From Gramella sp. AN32 (GTDB lineage: Bacteria; Bacteroidota; Bacteroidia; Flavobacteriales; Flavobacteriaceae), in NCBI RefSeq assembly GCF_023718305.1, contig NZ_QEYO01000006.1:1-64000 (forward strand): a DNA stretch of 64,000 nt, written 5' to 3'. The translations under genes and the position numbers were made by a program. The notes under the pieces were generated by a model that saw nothing but the letters and a program-made list of their open reading frames with translations, did no database searches and was not told where the DNA came from. Below, in pieces: positions 1 to 9,156 of this stretch (position 1 is its first letter; each line of letters starts with the position of its first letter).

Positions 1-349
1 AGTCCCCGGCAGTGGCTACTTCAATAGCAGCAGTAGTGGCCCCGGTGTTCCACAGGTAATCAACATTGCCGGTAGTGGTGGCATCTAAAATGATACTTTT
101 GGTCTCACAGTTTAATTCTTTGTTCCCGGAGATTGCTGCGTTCACGGCATCGGTATTTTTAGAAACCGTTACCATATCCTCATCGAAACATTTACTGTCA
201 TTATTGGTGATCAGTACGGAATAGTCCCCGGCAGTGGCTACTTCAATAGCAGCAGTAGTGGCCCCGGTGTTCCACAGGTAATCAACATTGCCGGTAGTGG
301 TGGCATCTAAAATGATACTTTTGGTCTCACAGTTTAATTCTTTGTTCCC
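1..349. repeat. Tandem 222-bp coding repeat with a 127-bp perfect core
   Basis: Bases 1-127 are identical to 223-349, a period of 222 bp or exactly 74 codons, so the reading frame of the adhesin is kept. Identity stops sharply after 127 and 349. Bases 128-222 belong to the first unit only within this window. The array probably continues past the left edge. Zero synonymous differences in the core point to recent expansion or gene conversion. Confidence 0.95.
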
Positions 350-1591
350 TGAAATGTCCGCAACTACAGGAGTGTTATCCTGCTTAATGATTACGAAAGC
401 TGTACCAGTACAACCGTTCGCTGCAGTTGCAGTTACAGTAAAAGTTCCCGCGGTACTAACTTTAAGTAAAGCGTTAGTTCCTATAACAGAAGTTCCATCA
501 GACCATAAGTAGCTTACACCACCGGAAGCGGTAAGTGTTGTAGAATCATTTTCACAGGTAAGATCTAGTCCATTATCATTACTAATAATAACGGAAGGTG
601 TAGAAATTGTAACTGAAGTAGAGGTAGAGTAATCACAACCGTTAGCATTAAATCCATAGGTAATGGTATAAGTGCCCTCAGTAGTATTCGCTAAATCAAT
701 TTCTCCAGTTGAAGTATTTATAATTAAATTACTAGAAGAAGATGAATATTCACCGCCGGCAACTCCTGTTCTGTTAACTGTTGCAGAACCACTATTTGTA
801 CATAGAGGATCTGTATAGGATATAGAAGCATCGCCCGGTTCAAAAACCTCAACTGTTTTAGTTATTTCTTTAGTTAATATACCGTCTGAAGAAGCTAAAG
901 TCACTTCATAAGTACCAGAGGGACTAAATTCATAAGTTGGATATTGATCATCTTTACTAAATAAAACATTTGTACCAGCTTCATTCTTAAAAAACCATTC
1001 ATAAGTATATCCGGAAACGGGTGGGTCGCCACCAGTTGTTAGATCTGTAAATATCACCTTTTTAGAATTACATTCCTGTGTATAAGAAAAATTAGGCACA
1101 AGAGGGGTTTTTACTATAAATCCACCCGGATTAGCATAACATTGGGAATTTTTATTTGTATCAAAGGAAGCACATTCTGTATTATCAAGTTTAGGTTGAC
1201 CAGTTTTCCAACGCATAAAAATATCGCGAATTTCGAGCTTATCTCCCCAGGTCCAATCAAAATCACCTATGTAAACCGCATCTCCTTGTGGTATTTTCTC
1301 AGTTAAAAATAAACACACTTCTTGAGGCATAACGAGGACATCATTTACATAAACGTTATACCTAACGTTTAAAGCATAAGAATTAGAAGTGCTTCCGCCA
1401 AATGTCGCAAAGATTTGCCCCTCGATTACGGGGTCTATAGGTTCGTAACCTTCGGTGAAAACTTCTCCCTTATCATTTCGGAATTCAACATTCGTTACAA
1501 CTCCATTTTCTTGTGGACAGGAGAACTGGGCATAAATTCCCAAAGAGAAAAATAATGCAGCGATAAATGAAATAGTAGTTTTCCAAATCAT
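1..1591 (-). CDS. Giant secreted adhesin-like protein with tandem Ig-like repeats (partial, N-terminal part)
   Basis: The frame is open from an ATG at 1591 to the left edge (about 530 codons), so the C-terminus lies outside the window. It begins with a signal peptide (MIWKTTISFIAALFFSLGIYAQ). A unique N-terminal domain follows, then a PKD-like domain near residues 165-235 (NFSYTQECNSKKVIF, then YEWFF, then SGTYEVTLA), then Ig-like modules with paired cysteines and the pattern LNCETKSIILDATT / YLWNTGATT / AGDYSVLI. The last modules are a nearly identical 74-residue repeat. By analogy with SprB-type and other repetitive flavobacterial surface proteins it is probably exported through Sec and type IX secretion. 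The T9SS tail is not visible, so that is inference. A weak promoter-like TTTG-N17-TATAATTC lies about 40 bp upstream. Confidence 0.85.
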   Translation of the reverse strand, partial: MIWKTTISFIAALFFSLGIYAQFSCPQENGVVTNVEFRNDKGEVFTEGYEPIDPVIEGQIFATFGGSTSNSYALNVRYNVYVNDVLVMPQEVCLFLTEKIPQGDAVYIGDFDWTWGDKLEIRDIFMRWKTGQPKLDNTECASFDTNKNSQCYANPGGFIVKTPLVPNFSYTQECNSKKVIFTDLTTGGDPPVSGYTYEWFFKNEAGTNVLFSKDDQYPTYEFSPSGTYEVTLASSDGILTKEITKTVEVFEPGDASISYTDPLCTNSGSATVNRTGVAGGEYSSSSSNLIINTSTGEIDLANTTEGTYTITYGFNANGCDYSTSTSVTISTPSVIISNDNGLDLTCENDSTTLTASGGVSYLWSDGTSVIGTNALLKVSTAGTFTVTATAANGCTGTAFVIIKQDNTPVVADISGNKELNCETKSIILDATTTGNVDYLWNTGATTAAIEVATAGDYSVLITNNDSKCFDEDMVTVSKNTDAVNAAISGNKELNCETKSIILDATTTGNVDYLWNTGATTAAIEVATAGD

Positions 1592-2167
1592 ATTAATAAT
1601 GTTTAGAATTATAAATTATTGGTATGTCGCACAAACGACTTTAATTAAAATTTCAATAATGTGAACTGCAATATTTTATATTGCCTGTGGGGGATTCAAA
1701 TTGTATTCAATGAGGAAAAAACAGTCGGTAATTATTAGAGGATTACCAAATAGAAGTACGTGGGGGTGACTCTAATTGTTTTTCAGATAGTAAAATTATA
1801 TCAAAATCACAGCTAAAAAAGGATTCCTTAAATTTTTAGATATAAGGGGTTAGATATTCGTTAAAGTGCATAAAATTAAAGCAGAACTAAGTTTGATTAC
1901 CTAATAGAAAATTGAATTTTTGTAGGAATTTTGTAGGAAAAATATAATTGGTATGCTTCTCAAAAGTCCCTAAAAGGCTAATTTTCAATTAATTCTTACA
2001 AATAATGTAAAATAAATCCGCACCTTTTATATTCCTATTTTGAAAATGTTAAGATGAAAGAAAACATCTATGTTGAGCTTTAAAATATATATGTTTTCTA
2101 ATTTTTTGTTACAGTCATTCCTCCTTCATTTTATTCCTTGTAAATTGGTAGAATAGAAATTTCAATT
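1592..2167. other. Intergenic region between divergent genes, no gene seen
   Basis: 576 AT-rich bases separate the divergent adhesin and pdxH starts. Every frame on both strands is interrupted and no family resemblance was found. TTGTAGGAA occurs twice near 1920-1940. No terminator, tRNA or convincing promoter for pdxH was found. The TTTG at 2105 and TAAATTGG at 2141 are too far apart to form one. Confidence 0.6.
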
Positions 2168-2812
2168 ATGAAGAATAATATTTCAGGGTATAGAAAATCC
2201 TACGAAAAAGGAACTTTATCGAAAAAAAATATTCCAGAAAATCCTTTAGATCTTTTTAAGACCTGGTTTCAACTTGCTGATGAAAATCATGCTATAGAGG
2301 AAGTGAATGCAATGAGCCTTTCTACAGTTGGTAATGATTTGCTTCCAAAAACACGCGTGGTCCTTCTAAAATCTTTTGATGAAAATGGATTTGTTTTTTA
2401 TTCTAATTACACTTCACAAAAAGGACAGGATCTAAAAGAGAATCCGCAGTGTTGTATTTCATTTTTCTGGCCAGTGCTCGAGAAACAGATTATCATTAAA
2501 GGGAAGGTCGAAAAGATTAGTCGGGATGAATCTGAAAAGTATTTTCATTCCAGACCTCGTGGCTCACAGCTTGGGGCGTTGGTCTCTAACCAAAGTGCGG
2601 TTATTGATTCCCGCGAATATCTGGAATCAAAACTCCAGGATTATGAAAATGAATATAAAAATAAAGAAATTCCTATGCCAAATGATTGGGGCGGCTATGT
2701 AGTATCTCCAATTTCGTTCGAATTCTGGCAGGGAAGGGAAAACAGACTGCACGATAGATTACGATTTTCAAAAGCAGAAAAAAACTGGATTGTAGAACGC
2801 TTAGCACCTTGA
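2168..2812 (+). CDS. pdxH: Pyridoxamine/pyridoxine 5'-phosphate oxidase
   Basis: PdxH oxidises pyridoxine or pyridoxamine 5'-phosphate to pyridoxal 5'-phosphate with FMN and O2, the final step of PLP synthesis and salvage, in the cytoplasm. The 214-residue length is normal for the family. Family motifs are visible: PKTRVVLLKSFDENGFVFYSNY (FMN-binding strand), QKGQDLKENP, FFWPVLEKQI, SRPRGSQLGA, and the C-terminal FEFWQGRENRLHDR, which carries the substrate-binding RxH. It is first in a four-gene plus-strand run; only one base separates its stop from the next ATG. No Shine-Dalgarno sequence is present, which is usual here. Confidence 0.97.
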   Translation: MKNNISGYRKSYEKGTLSKKNIPENPLDLFKTWFQLADENHAIEEVNAMSLSTVGNDLLPKTRVVLLKSFDENGFVFYSNYTSQKGQDLKENPQCCISFFWPVLEKQIIIKGKVEKISRDESEKYFHSRPRGSQLGALVSNQSAVIDSREYLESKLQDYENEYKNKEIPMPNDWGGYVVSPISFEFWQGRENRLHDRLRFSKAEKNWIVERLAP

Positions 2813-2813
2813 T

Positions 2814-3299
2814 ATGAAAAGACTTATTTTAGTTAGACACGGGAAATCATCCTGGGATAATAATTTACCAGATAATAAAAGACCTCTCAAAAAGAGGGCA
2901 ATTAAAGATGCAAAAGCGGTTCTAAAATCCTACAAGCATTTTTATTCAGGTACAGGGATGTTTTGGACCAGCCCTGCAGTACGGGCACATGAAACAGCGA
3001 AGATTTTCAAGAAGACGCTGGATGTGAAAGACGACAATTTTAATATCATTGAAGATCTATATACATTTAATCAAAATGAATTGCTCACTGAAATTCAATC
3101 TTGTCCAGATTCTATTGAGGAACTAACCATATTTGCGCATAATCCTGCCTTAACGGTTCTCGTTAATCATTTAGGGGATAAACCTTTGGACAATCTTCCT
3201 ACAACCGGGTTGTGCCTCATAGAATTTGAAACAAATTCCTGGAAAGAAATTGAAAAAGGAAAAACTATTTTAACTTTATTGCCTAAAAATCTTCGCTAA
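2814..3299 (+). CDS. SixA-like histidine phosphatase
   Basis: A 161-residue member of the histidine phosphatase (phosphoglycerate mutase-like) superfamily. The catalytic RHG motif is at the N-terminus (LILVRHGKSSWDN) and the second active-site histidine is in IFAHNPALTVLVN. Size and motif spacing match SixA-type phosphohistidine phosphatases, but the physiological substrate cannot be told from sequence. It sits between pdxH and ppk1 (1 and 5 bp spacers), so it is very likely co-transcribed with the polyphosphate genes. That context makes a role in phosphate metabolism possible but unproven. Confidence 0.88.
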   Translation: MKRLILVRHGKSSWDNNLPDNKRPLKKRAIKDAKAVLKSYKHFYSGTGMFWTSPAVRAHETAKIFKKTLDVKDDNFNIIEDLYTFNQNELLTEIQSCPDSIEELTIFAHNPALTVLVNHLGDKPLDNLPTTGLCLIEFETNSWKEIEKGKTILTLLPKNLR

Positions 3300-3304
3300 C
3301 CTAA

Positions 3305-5419
3305 ATGCTCGAAAAACGTTATATCAACAGAGAATTAAGCTGGCTGTCCTTTAATGCCCGCGTTTTGCAGGAAGCAGCTGATGAAACGGTACCACTCATT
3401 GAAAGATTACGTTTTCTGGGGATCTTTTCAAATAATCTTGATGAATTTTTTAAGGTACGCTACGCCACAGTTAAACGTATTGATTTAGCCGGAAAAGCCG
3501 GTAAAAGTGTATTGGGCGGAATTAAAGCCAGTAAATTACTTGCTGAAATCACCAAAATAGTTATTGAACATCAGTCAGAAAGTTTGAAAATCCTGGATGA
3601 TATCCAGACGAAACTTAAGGATCACGACATATATATTATTAAAGAAGATCAGGTTACCGAAAATCAGCAGGAATTTATTAGAAACTATTTTCTAAGTAAA
3701 GTAAGCCCGGCACTGGTGACCATGATTCTAAATGACCTTCCCGAAATGCCGTCCCTTAAGGATAGTGCGGCTTATCTTGCCGTCAAAATGGTGATGAATG
3801 AGGACGGGACAGAAGAGAATCAGCATGGAATTTCTAAAATTCTAAACAGGTCGGTACGTGAAAAACGTTATGTTTTAATTGAAATTCCGAAAAATATCGA
3901 ACGATTTGTTGTGCTTCCTGAAGAGAATGGAAAGCAATACATCATCTTACTCGATGATCTCATTCGGTATAATCTTCATACGATTTTTAATATTTTCAGT
4001 TACGAGAGTTTAAGTGCGCATATGATCAAGATTACTCGTGATGCTGAACTCGACCTGGATAGTGACCTGAGTAAAAGTTTTATTGAAAAAATTTCAGATT
4101 CTGTTAAGGACCGACTTAAGGGCGATCCTGTTCGATTTGTCTACGATAAAAATATAGACCAGGACACGCTTTCCTATTTAATGAATAAAATGGGAATCGA
4201 GTCTACTGATAGTATTATCCCGGGAGGGAGATACCATAACCGGAGGGATTATATGGATTTCCCAGGCTTAGGTCGGGAAGATTTGCATTATGAAGTTAGG
4301 GATCCTTTGCCAATTCAGGGCTTGATCTTGCAAACCAGTGTATTAAAAGGAATTGCCGAGAAAGATTATTTGCTGTATACCCCTTACCAAAGTTTTGCCT
4401 ATGTTGTGAAATTTTTGCGAGAGGCGGCTTTAGATCCCAAGGTAAAATCCATCAAAATCACTATTTATAGATTGGCAAAGATTTCCCATATTGCCAGTTC
4501 CCTGATCAATGCAGTTAAAAACGGTAAAAAAGTTACTGTTCAAATTGAATTAAGGGCAAGGTTTGATGAAGTTGCCAATATAAGATATGCGGAACAAATG
4601 CAACAGGAAGGAGTGAAGCTGATATTTGGCGTTCCCGGTTTAAAAGTACATTGCAAAACCTGTGTTATTGAGCGGGAAGAAGAAGGTAAACTGAAACGTT
4701 ACGGTTTTATAAGTACAGGAAATTTTAATGAAAATACCTCCCGCCTTTATACAGATTATACACTATTCACTGCCGATGCTGAAATATTAAAAGAAATAAA
4801 TAAGGTATTTGATTTTTTTGAAACTAATTACAAGGTAAATAAATACAATCACCTTATCGTCTCCCCCCATTACACCAGGAATGCGATCTATAAATTAATC
4901 CAGAATGAAATCGATAATGCTAAGAGTGGAAAACCTTCCGGAATTCGGTTAAAATTGAATAGCCTCTCAGATAATGGGGTGATCGATAAATTATATACCG
5001 CCAGTAAAGCCGGGGTGAAAATTAAACTGATCGTTCGTGGAATTTGCTGTTTAGTGCCTGGAGCACCCGGAATTAGTGAAAATATTGAAGCTATTAGTAT
5101 TATAGATAAATTTCTGGAACATCCACGTGTCTTTATTTTTGAAAATGAGGGAAATAAGAAAGTCTATATTTCTTCCGCAGATTTTATGACCAGGAACTTA
5201 GATCAGCGAGTGGAAATTTCCTGTCCTATTTATGATGAAGATATAAAACAGGAAATAATTGAAACTTTTGATATTAGCTGGAATGATAATGTTAAAGCAA
5301 GATATCATGGGCCGGGAATGATCAATGAATATAGAGAAACGAATGGAGCGAAAATAAGGTCCCAATTTGCCCTTTATGATTACTACTTAAATAAAATTGA
5401 ATATAAAGCCACCAAATGA
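3305..5419 (+). CDS. ppk1: Polyphosphate kinase 1
   Basis: PPK1 reversibly transfers the gamma-phosphate of ATP to inorganic polyphosphate. The 704 residues match the four-domain family. The N-terminus (YINRELSWLSFNARVLQEA), the metal and ATP-site segments VHCKTCVIERE and GFISTGNFNENTSRLYTDYT, and the C-terminal YISSADFMTRNLDQRVEI after FLEHPRVF (region of the second conserved histidine) are all recognisable. The stop overlaps the next gene by four bases (ATGA). Direct coupling to the polyphosphatase gene implies coordinated control of synthesis and breakdown. Confidence 0.97.
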   Translation: MLEKRYINRELSWLSFNARVLQEAADETVPLIERLRFLGIFSNNLDEFFKVRYATVKRIDLAGKAGKSVLGGIKASKLLAEITKIVIEHQSESLKILDDIQTKLKDHDIYIIKEDQVTENQQEFIRNYFLSKVSPALVTMILNDLPEMPSLKDSAAYLAVKMVMNEDGTEENQHGISKILNRSVREKRYVLIEIPKNIERFVVLPEENGKQYIILLDDLIRYNLHTIFNIFSYESLSAHMIKITRDAELDLDSDLSKSFIEKISDSVKDRLKGDPVRFVYDKNIDQDTLSYLMNKMGIESTDSIIPGGRYHNRRDYMDFPGLGREDLHYEVRDPLPIQGLILQTSVLKGIAEKDYLLYTPYQSFAYVVKFLREAALDPKVKSIKITIYRLAKISHIASSLINAVKNGKKVTVQIELRARFDEVANIRYAEQMQQEGVKLIFGVPGLKVHCKTCVIEREEEGKLKRYGFISTGNFNENTSRLYTDYTLFTADAEILKEINKVFDFFETNYKVNKYNHLIVSPHYTRNAIYKLIQNEIDNAKSGKPSGIRLKLNSLSDNGVIDKLYTASKAGVKIKLIVRGICCLVPGAPGISENIEAISIIDKFLEHPRVFIFENEGNKKVYISSADFMTRNLDQRVEISCPIYDEDIKQEIIETFDISWNDNVKARYHGPGMINEYRETNGAKIRSQFALYDYYLNKIEYKATK

Positions 5420-6315
5420 TTAAACAGAGAACCTACGCAGCCATAGATATAGGATCAAACGCAGTGAGATTATTGATTAGCACCATCACTGAAAAGGAAG
5501 GCACGGAAACCAATTTTCGTAAAACTTCCCTGGTTCGTGTTCCCATTCGACTGGGGGCCGATGTGTTTTTAAAACAAAAGGTTTCTGAAAAAAATACGAC
5601 CCGAATGATCGATACCATGCAGGCCTTTCAACTAATCATGAAATCACATGGTGTTGAAAAATATAAAGCCTATGCCACTTCTGCAATGCGCGAGGCAAAA
5701 AACGGAAATCAAATCGCTGAAATAATTCAGGAAAAAACGGGAATTGAAATCGAAATTATTGATGGATCTCACGAAGCGGCAATTATTGCGGCAACAGATC
5801 TTCATGCGCTAATCCAGAATGATTGTAATTACTTATATGTAGATGTGGGTGGTGGTAGTACGGAATATACCTTATATAGTAATGGTAAAACAATCACTTC
5901 CCGATCATTTAAAGTGGGAACGGTTAGAATGATGGAAGATCTTGTGGAGCATAAAACCTGGGATGAAATGCGTACATGGGTAAAAGAAGTGACCAAAGAT
6001 TATGAAGATATAGACCTGATTGGTTCCGGGGGAAATATCAATAATATATTTAAAACAAGTGGAAAAGTGGAAGGAAAACCGCTTACATTAAAGTATATGA
6101 AAGATTATGATGAAAAATTAAATTCATATACCTACGAAGAAAGGATCACCGAACTGGATTTAAAAAATGATCGGGCAGATGTTATTATCCCTGCTTCCAA
6201 GATCTATTTAAATTCGATGAAATGGGCTCGTGCAAATCGCATCTTTGTTCCCAAAATAGGTCTGGCAGATGGTATTATTAAATCTCTTTACAACCGGTCA
6301 AAGAATAAAGCCTAA
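5416..6315 (+). CDS. ppx: Ppx/GppA family phosphatase (exopolyphosphatase)
   Basis: A 299-residue ASKHA-fold enzyme of the Ppx/GppA family, which release phosphate from polyphosphate ends or convert pppGpp to ppGpp. Phosphate-binding loops are present: YAAIDIGSNAVRLLIS at the N-terminus and YLYVDVGGGSTEYTLYS near residue 140. It lacks the C-terminal HD-like extension of long Ppx proteins, so it is the short form. It overlaps ppk1 by ATGA, which favours exopolyphosphatase over GppA. Its 3' end overlaps the convergent miaE gene by four bases. Confidence 0.93.
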   Translation: MIKQRTYAAIDIGSNAVRLLISTITEKEGTETNFRKTSLVRVPIRLGADVFLKQKVSEKNTTRMIDTMQAFQLIMKSHGVEKYKAYATSAMREAKNGNQIAEIIQEKTGIEIEIIDGSHEAAIIAATDLHALIQNDCNYLYVDVGGGSTEYTLYSNGKTITSRSFKVGTVRMMEDLVEHKTWDEMRTWVKEVTKDYEDIDLIGSGGNINNIFKTSGKVEGKPLTLKYMKDYDEKLNSYTYEERITELDLKNDRADVIIPASKIYLNSMKWARANRIFVPKIGLADGIIKSLYNRSKNKA

Positions 6316-6893
6316 CCGTGAATACTTTGATTTTTGCTAAGGTTTTTAATAATCCCCGCCTCAAAATCTAATAATTGCCCCCATTTTTGATCTACTTTTT
6401 CAAGATCGCCATAGTGTCTGGCAAATTTCAAAAACATGGTATAATGCCCCGCTTCACTAATCATGAGTTTTTTATAAAATTCGGCCAGCTCTTTATCTTC
6501 AAGTTTTTCAGAAAGCATTCTGAAGCGTTCACAACTTCTGGCTTCAATTAAACCTGCAATCAACAACCTGTGGACTAATTGATCGGTTCTGCTCCCACCT
6601 TTGGGAAAAAACTTCAGCAACGCAAGGACATATTCATCTTTTCTATCCCAGCCCATGGTATAACCCCTTTCCAGGATTTTATCATATACCATTTTAAAAT
6701 GGCCCATTTCTTCGCGCGCCAATGCAGTCATTTCCAGGACTAATTCTGAATATTCAGGAAACGAAACTATTAAGGAGATCGCGGTGGAGGCCGCCTTTTG
6801 CTCGCAATAGGCATGATCAACAAGAATATCTTCAATATTTTTTTTGGCGATATCTGCCCAGCGTGGGTCTGTGGGTAATTTTAATCCTAACAT
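6312..6893 (-). CDS. miaE: tRNA-(ms2io6A)-hydroxylase (MiaE-like di-iron enzyme)
   Basis: A 193-residue ferritin-like helical protein with MiaE-type di-iron ligands: EQKAAST, EEMGHFKMV, EARSCERF and SEAGHYTMF supply the glutamates and the two ExxH motifs. MiaE hydroxylates the isopentenyl group of ms2i6A37 in tRNAs reading UNN codons. It starts one base after the dnaX stop on the same strand and is probably co-transcribed with dnaX. Its function rests on the family only. Confidence 0.9.
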   Translation of the reverse strand: MLGLKLPTDPRWADIAKKNIEDILVDHAYCEQKAASTAISLIVSFPEYSELVLEMTALAREEMGHFKMVYDKILERGYTMGWDRKDEYVLALLKFFPKGGSRTDQLVHRLLIAGLIEARSCERFRMLSEKLEDKELAEFYKKLMISEAGHYTMFLKFARHYGDLEKVDQKWGQLLDFEAGIIKNLSKNQSIHG

Positions 6894-6894
6894 A

Positions 6895-8724
6895 TTAAAC
6901 GTCTAAATCAAAAGTTGCTCTTAGTTTATCAATTAATGGGTTCGCTTCTTTTAGCTTCTCATATTTTTCCTGAGCGGTGAACGCATATTTTCGGGAAGTA
7001 GACTCATCCACATTTATTTGAAGCACAATATGTGTATTCCTAAGTTTTCGTTTTAAAAAACCCATCAACCTGGGTTCTTCTTTTTCAAGATCAATTTTCA
7101 TTGTCTCATTGGGAAAGGTGAGCACGATATTTTTATCTTCCAGTTTGGGCTGTTGCGATTCTAAAATAGAAGCCAGGATTTTCTCTCCTTTATCCTTAAG
7201 TTTTTCGGTGTAAGCAATCCAGTTTTCAATAAGGTTCTCTTCGGAAAAACTTTCGTACATCACCTCTTCCTTGGGAAGGTTCGCCTGTATTTTTTCCTGA
7301 AGCTCCTTTTTCTTACTAATACTTTTTAGGGATAAACCTGACACTTTTCCAGTATCGATCCTCGAAATAGGTTTCTGTACTTCTTGAGCCTTTGGTTCTT
7401 CTTCTGAAATTGAAGTGCTGGCCTCTGGATCTAAATCTTTTTTATATTCAGTTGATTTCGGACTTTCTTCGGAATAATATTTTTCTTCTTTTTCTGAAGC
7501 ACAGGTTTCAGGAGCATTTTTAGAATTGGGAAGGTTATTTTCCGTGGCTTCGGAATCATCATATTCCTGATCACGAATCACCTGTTTCTCTTCCGAAGAA
7601 ATTTTTACGGGTTTTTCTATAAAATAGGAGGCGGGAATTATGCCAGATTCAGACTTTTTTTTTTCGCCGCTATACGTTATAGAGGCTAATTGCATGAGGC
7701 ATAATTCTACAAGCAGTCGCTGGTTATGGCTGGTTTTGTATTTTTGATCGCATGAGTTGGCCATTTCAATAGCCTGCAATAAGAATTGATGCGAAGTTTT
7801 TTGCGATTGCTCAAAATATTTTGCTTTGGTTTGATCGCCAACCTCCAGTAATTCAATCGTTTTTTCATCTTTACAAACCAAAAGGTCTCTAAAATGAGAG
7901 GCCAGTCCACCAATAAAATGATGACCATCAAAACCACTGGAGAGAATGGAATTGTATTTTACCAATAACTCCGGAATGTCATTTTTAAGTATAAGATCTG
8001 TCACCTGCATATAGGTATCATAATCTAAAACATTCAGGTTTTCGGTAACTGCCTGGCGGGTTAAATTATTTCCGCTAAAACTTACTACGCGATCATAAAT
8101 GGATAAGGCATCCCGCATGGCACCATCAGCTTTTTGAGCAATAATGTGCAATGCATCATCTTCAGCCTGAACCCCTTCCTGTTCCGCGATGTAAGCTAAG
8201 TATTTTCGCGCATCACTAACGGTGATGCGTTTAAAATCGAAGATCTGGCAACGGGAAAGGATGGTTGGAATAATTTTATGTTTTTCCGTAGTAGCCAGGA
8301 TGAAAATAGCATGTTTAGGTGGTTCTTCCAAGGTCTTTAAGAAGGCATTGAAAGCCGCTGCCGAAAGCATATGGACTTCATCAATAATATAAACCTTGTA
8401 ATGTCCTGTTTGTGGGGGAATTCGAACCTGATCTGTAAGTTCTCTAATTTGATCCACCCCATTATTAGAAGCGGCATCCAGTTCAAAGATATTAAAGGCA
8501 AAATCTTCATCGGGGCTTTGTGTCCCATCCTGATTGATCATTTTTGCCAAAATACGGGCGCAGGTAGTTTTACCAACACCTCTGGGACCGGTAAATAATA
8601 ATGCCTGTGCCAGGTGGTTATTATTTATGGCGTTTGAAAGAGTATTGGTTATGGCTTGTTGCCCCACCACATCTTTAAAAGTTTGTGGGCGGTATTTTCT
8701 TGCCGAGACTACAAAATGCTCCAT
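6895..8724 (-). CDS. dnaX: DNA polymerase III subunit gamma/tau
   Basis: Clamp-loader ATPase, 609 residues. The AAA+ module is clear: RKYRPQTFKDVVGQ, Walker A GPRGVGKT at residues 46-53, DEVHML (Walker B) at 115-120, then sensor 1 LATTEKHKIIPTILSRCQ. The four-cysteine zinc module found in E. coli DnaX between Walker A and Walker B is missing; the segment AKMINQDGTQSPDEDFAFNI has no cysteines. Residues from about 365 to 460 form an acidic, low-complexity linker before the tau-like C-terminal domain. The start MEHFVVSARKYRP fits the family. Confidence 0.97.
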   Translation of the reverse strand: MEHFVVSARKYRPQTFKDVVGQQAITNTLSNAINNNHLAQALLFTGPRGVGKTTCARILAKMINQDGTQSPDEDFAFNIFELDAASNNGVDQIRELTDQVRIPPQTGHYKVYIIDEVHMLSAAAFNAFLKTLEEPPKHAIFILATTEKHKIIPTILSRCQIFDFKRITVSDARKYLAYIAEQEGVQAEDDALHIIAQKADGAMRDALSIYDRVVSFSGNNLTRQAVTENLNVLDYDTYMQVTDLILKNDIPELLVKYNSILSSGFDGHHFIGGLASHFRDLLVCKDEKTIELLEVGDQTKAKYFEQSQKTSHQFLLQAIEMANSCDQKYKTSHNQRLLVELCLMQLASITYSGEKKKSESGIIPASYFIEKPVKISSEEKQVIRDQEYDDSEATENNLPNSKNAPETCASEKEEKYYSEESPKSTEYKKDLDPEASTSISEEEPKAQEVQKPISRIDTGKVSGLSLKSISKKKELQEKIQANLPKEEVMYESFSEENLIENWIAYTEKLKDKGEKILASILESQQPKLEDKNIVLTFPNETMKIDLEKEEPRLMGFLKRKLRNTHIVLQINVDESTSRKYAFTAQEKYEKLKEANPLIDKLRATFDLDV

Positions 8725-8741
8725 TAAAATCTATTGATCTA

Positions 8742-8749
8742 CAAATATA
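8742..8749 (-). promoter_or_regulatory. -7 promoter box of dnaX-miaE
   Basis: On the minus strand this reads TATATTTG, a full match to the Bacteroidota -7 consensus TAnnTTTG, 18 bp upstream of the dnaX ATG. A start of transcription just before the ATG would leave a very short leader. No clear TTTG -33 element was found at the expected distance. Confidence 0.55.
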
Positions 8750-8826
8750 AAAATCACAACGCTAAACGCCAGAGGTTAGGGGGTTATTTATGAACAATAG
8801 GAGAAAGAAATAAACATAATTAGACT

Positions 8827-8834
8827 TATCTTTG
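8827..8834 (+). promoter_or_regulatory. -7 promoter box of rnpB
   Basis: TATCTTTG matches TAnnTTTG perfectly and ends 4 bases before the first paired base of the RNase P RNA P1 helix. That is the right distance for transcription to begin at the mature 5' end. No good TTTG was seen about 20 bases upstream. Confidence 0.65.
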
Positions 8835-8838
8835 CTAT

Positions 8839-9156
8839 AAGCAGGCCGCCTTATCGCTTCATTTAATTGAAGAGGAAAGTCCGGACACCAAAGGGCAGCG
8901 TAGTGGGTAACACCCACCGGTCCCGATAGCTATCGGGATCAGGACCAGTGCAACAGAAAGAATGTACAGGTAATGCTGTAGTGAAACCAGGTAAACTCTA
9001 TGCGGTGCAATGCCATGTAAACCGGCCTCGCAGGATGACCCGTCCTCATGCCGGAGGGTAGGCAGCTAAAAATTAACGGTAACGTTAATTTCAGATAAAT
9101 GATAAGGATCCTGATATGTATCGGGGTACAGAATCCGGCTTACAGGCCTGCTTTTT
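8839..9156 (+). ncRNA. rnpB: RNase P RNA (catalytic subunit, bacterial type A)
   Basis: The conserved core is present: GAGGAAAGTCCGGACACC near 8871, ACAGAAAGAATGTACAGG after 8950, GTGAAACCAGGTAAACTC, and the 3' end ACAGAATCCGGCTTACAGG. The ends pair as P1: AAGCAGGCC at 8839-8847 with GGCCTGCTT at 9145-9153, followed by a T run that serves as terminator. One hairpin contains CCCGATAGC/GCTATCGGG (about 8923-8939), which resembles a dispersed palindrome of this genome. With the RnpA protein it processes tRNA 5' leaders. It lies between the divergent dnaX gene and the convergent GH16 gene. Confidence 0.95.

Noticed and set aside
1..349. CRISPR-like or IS-like direct repeats at the left edge
   Set aside because: The period is exactly 74 codons inside an open coding frame and the unit encodes an Ig-like module, so it is a protein repeat.
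2105..2148. TTTG and TAAATTGG as a pdxH promoter
   Set aside because: The elements are 32 bp apart and the -7 element has a mismatch.
1592..2167. Remnant of a recombinase or phage attachment site (two TTGTAGGAA copies)
   Set aside because: No frame with similarity and no tRNA; the repeated word is short and likely chance.
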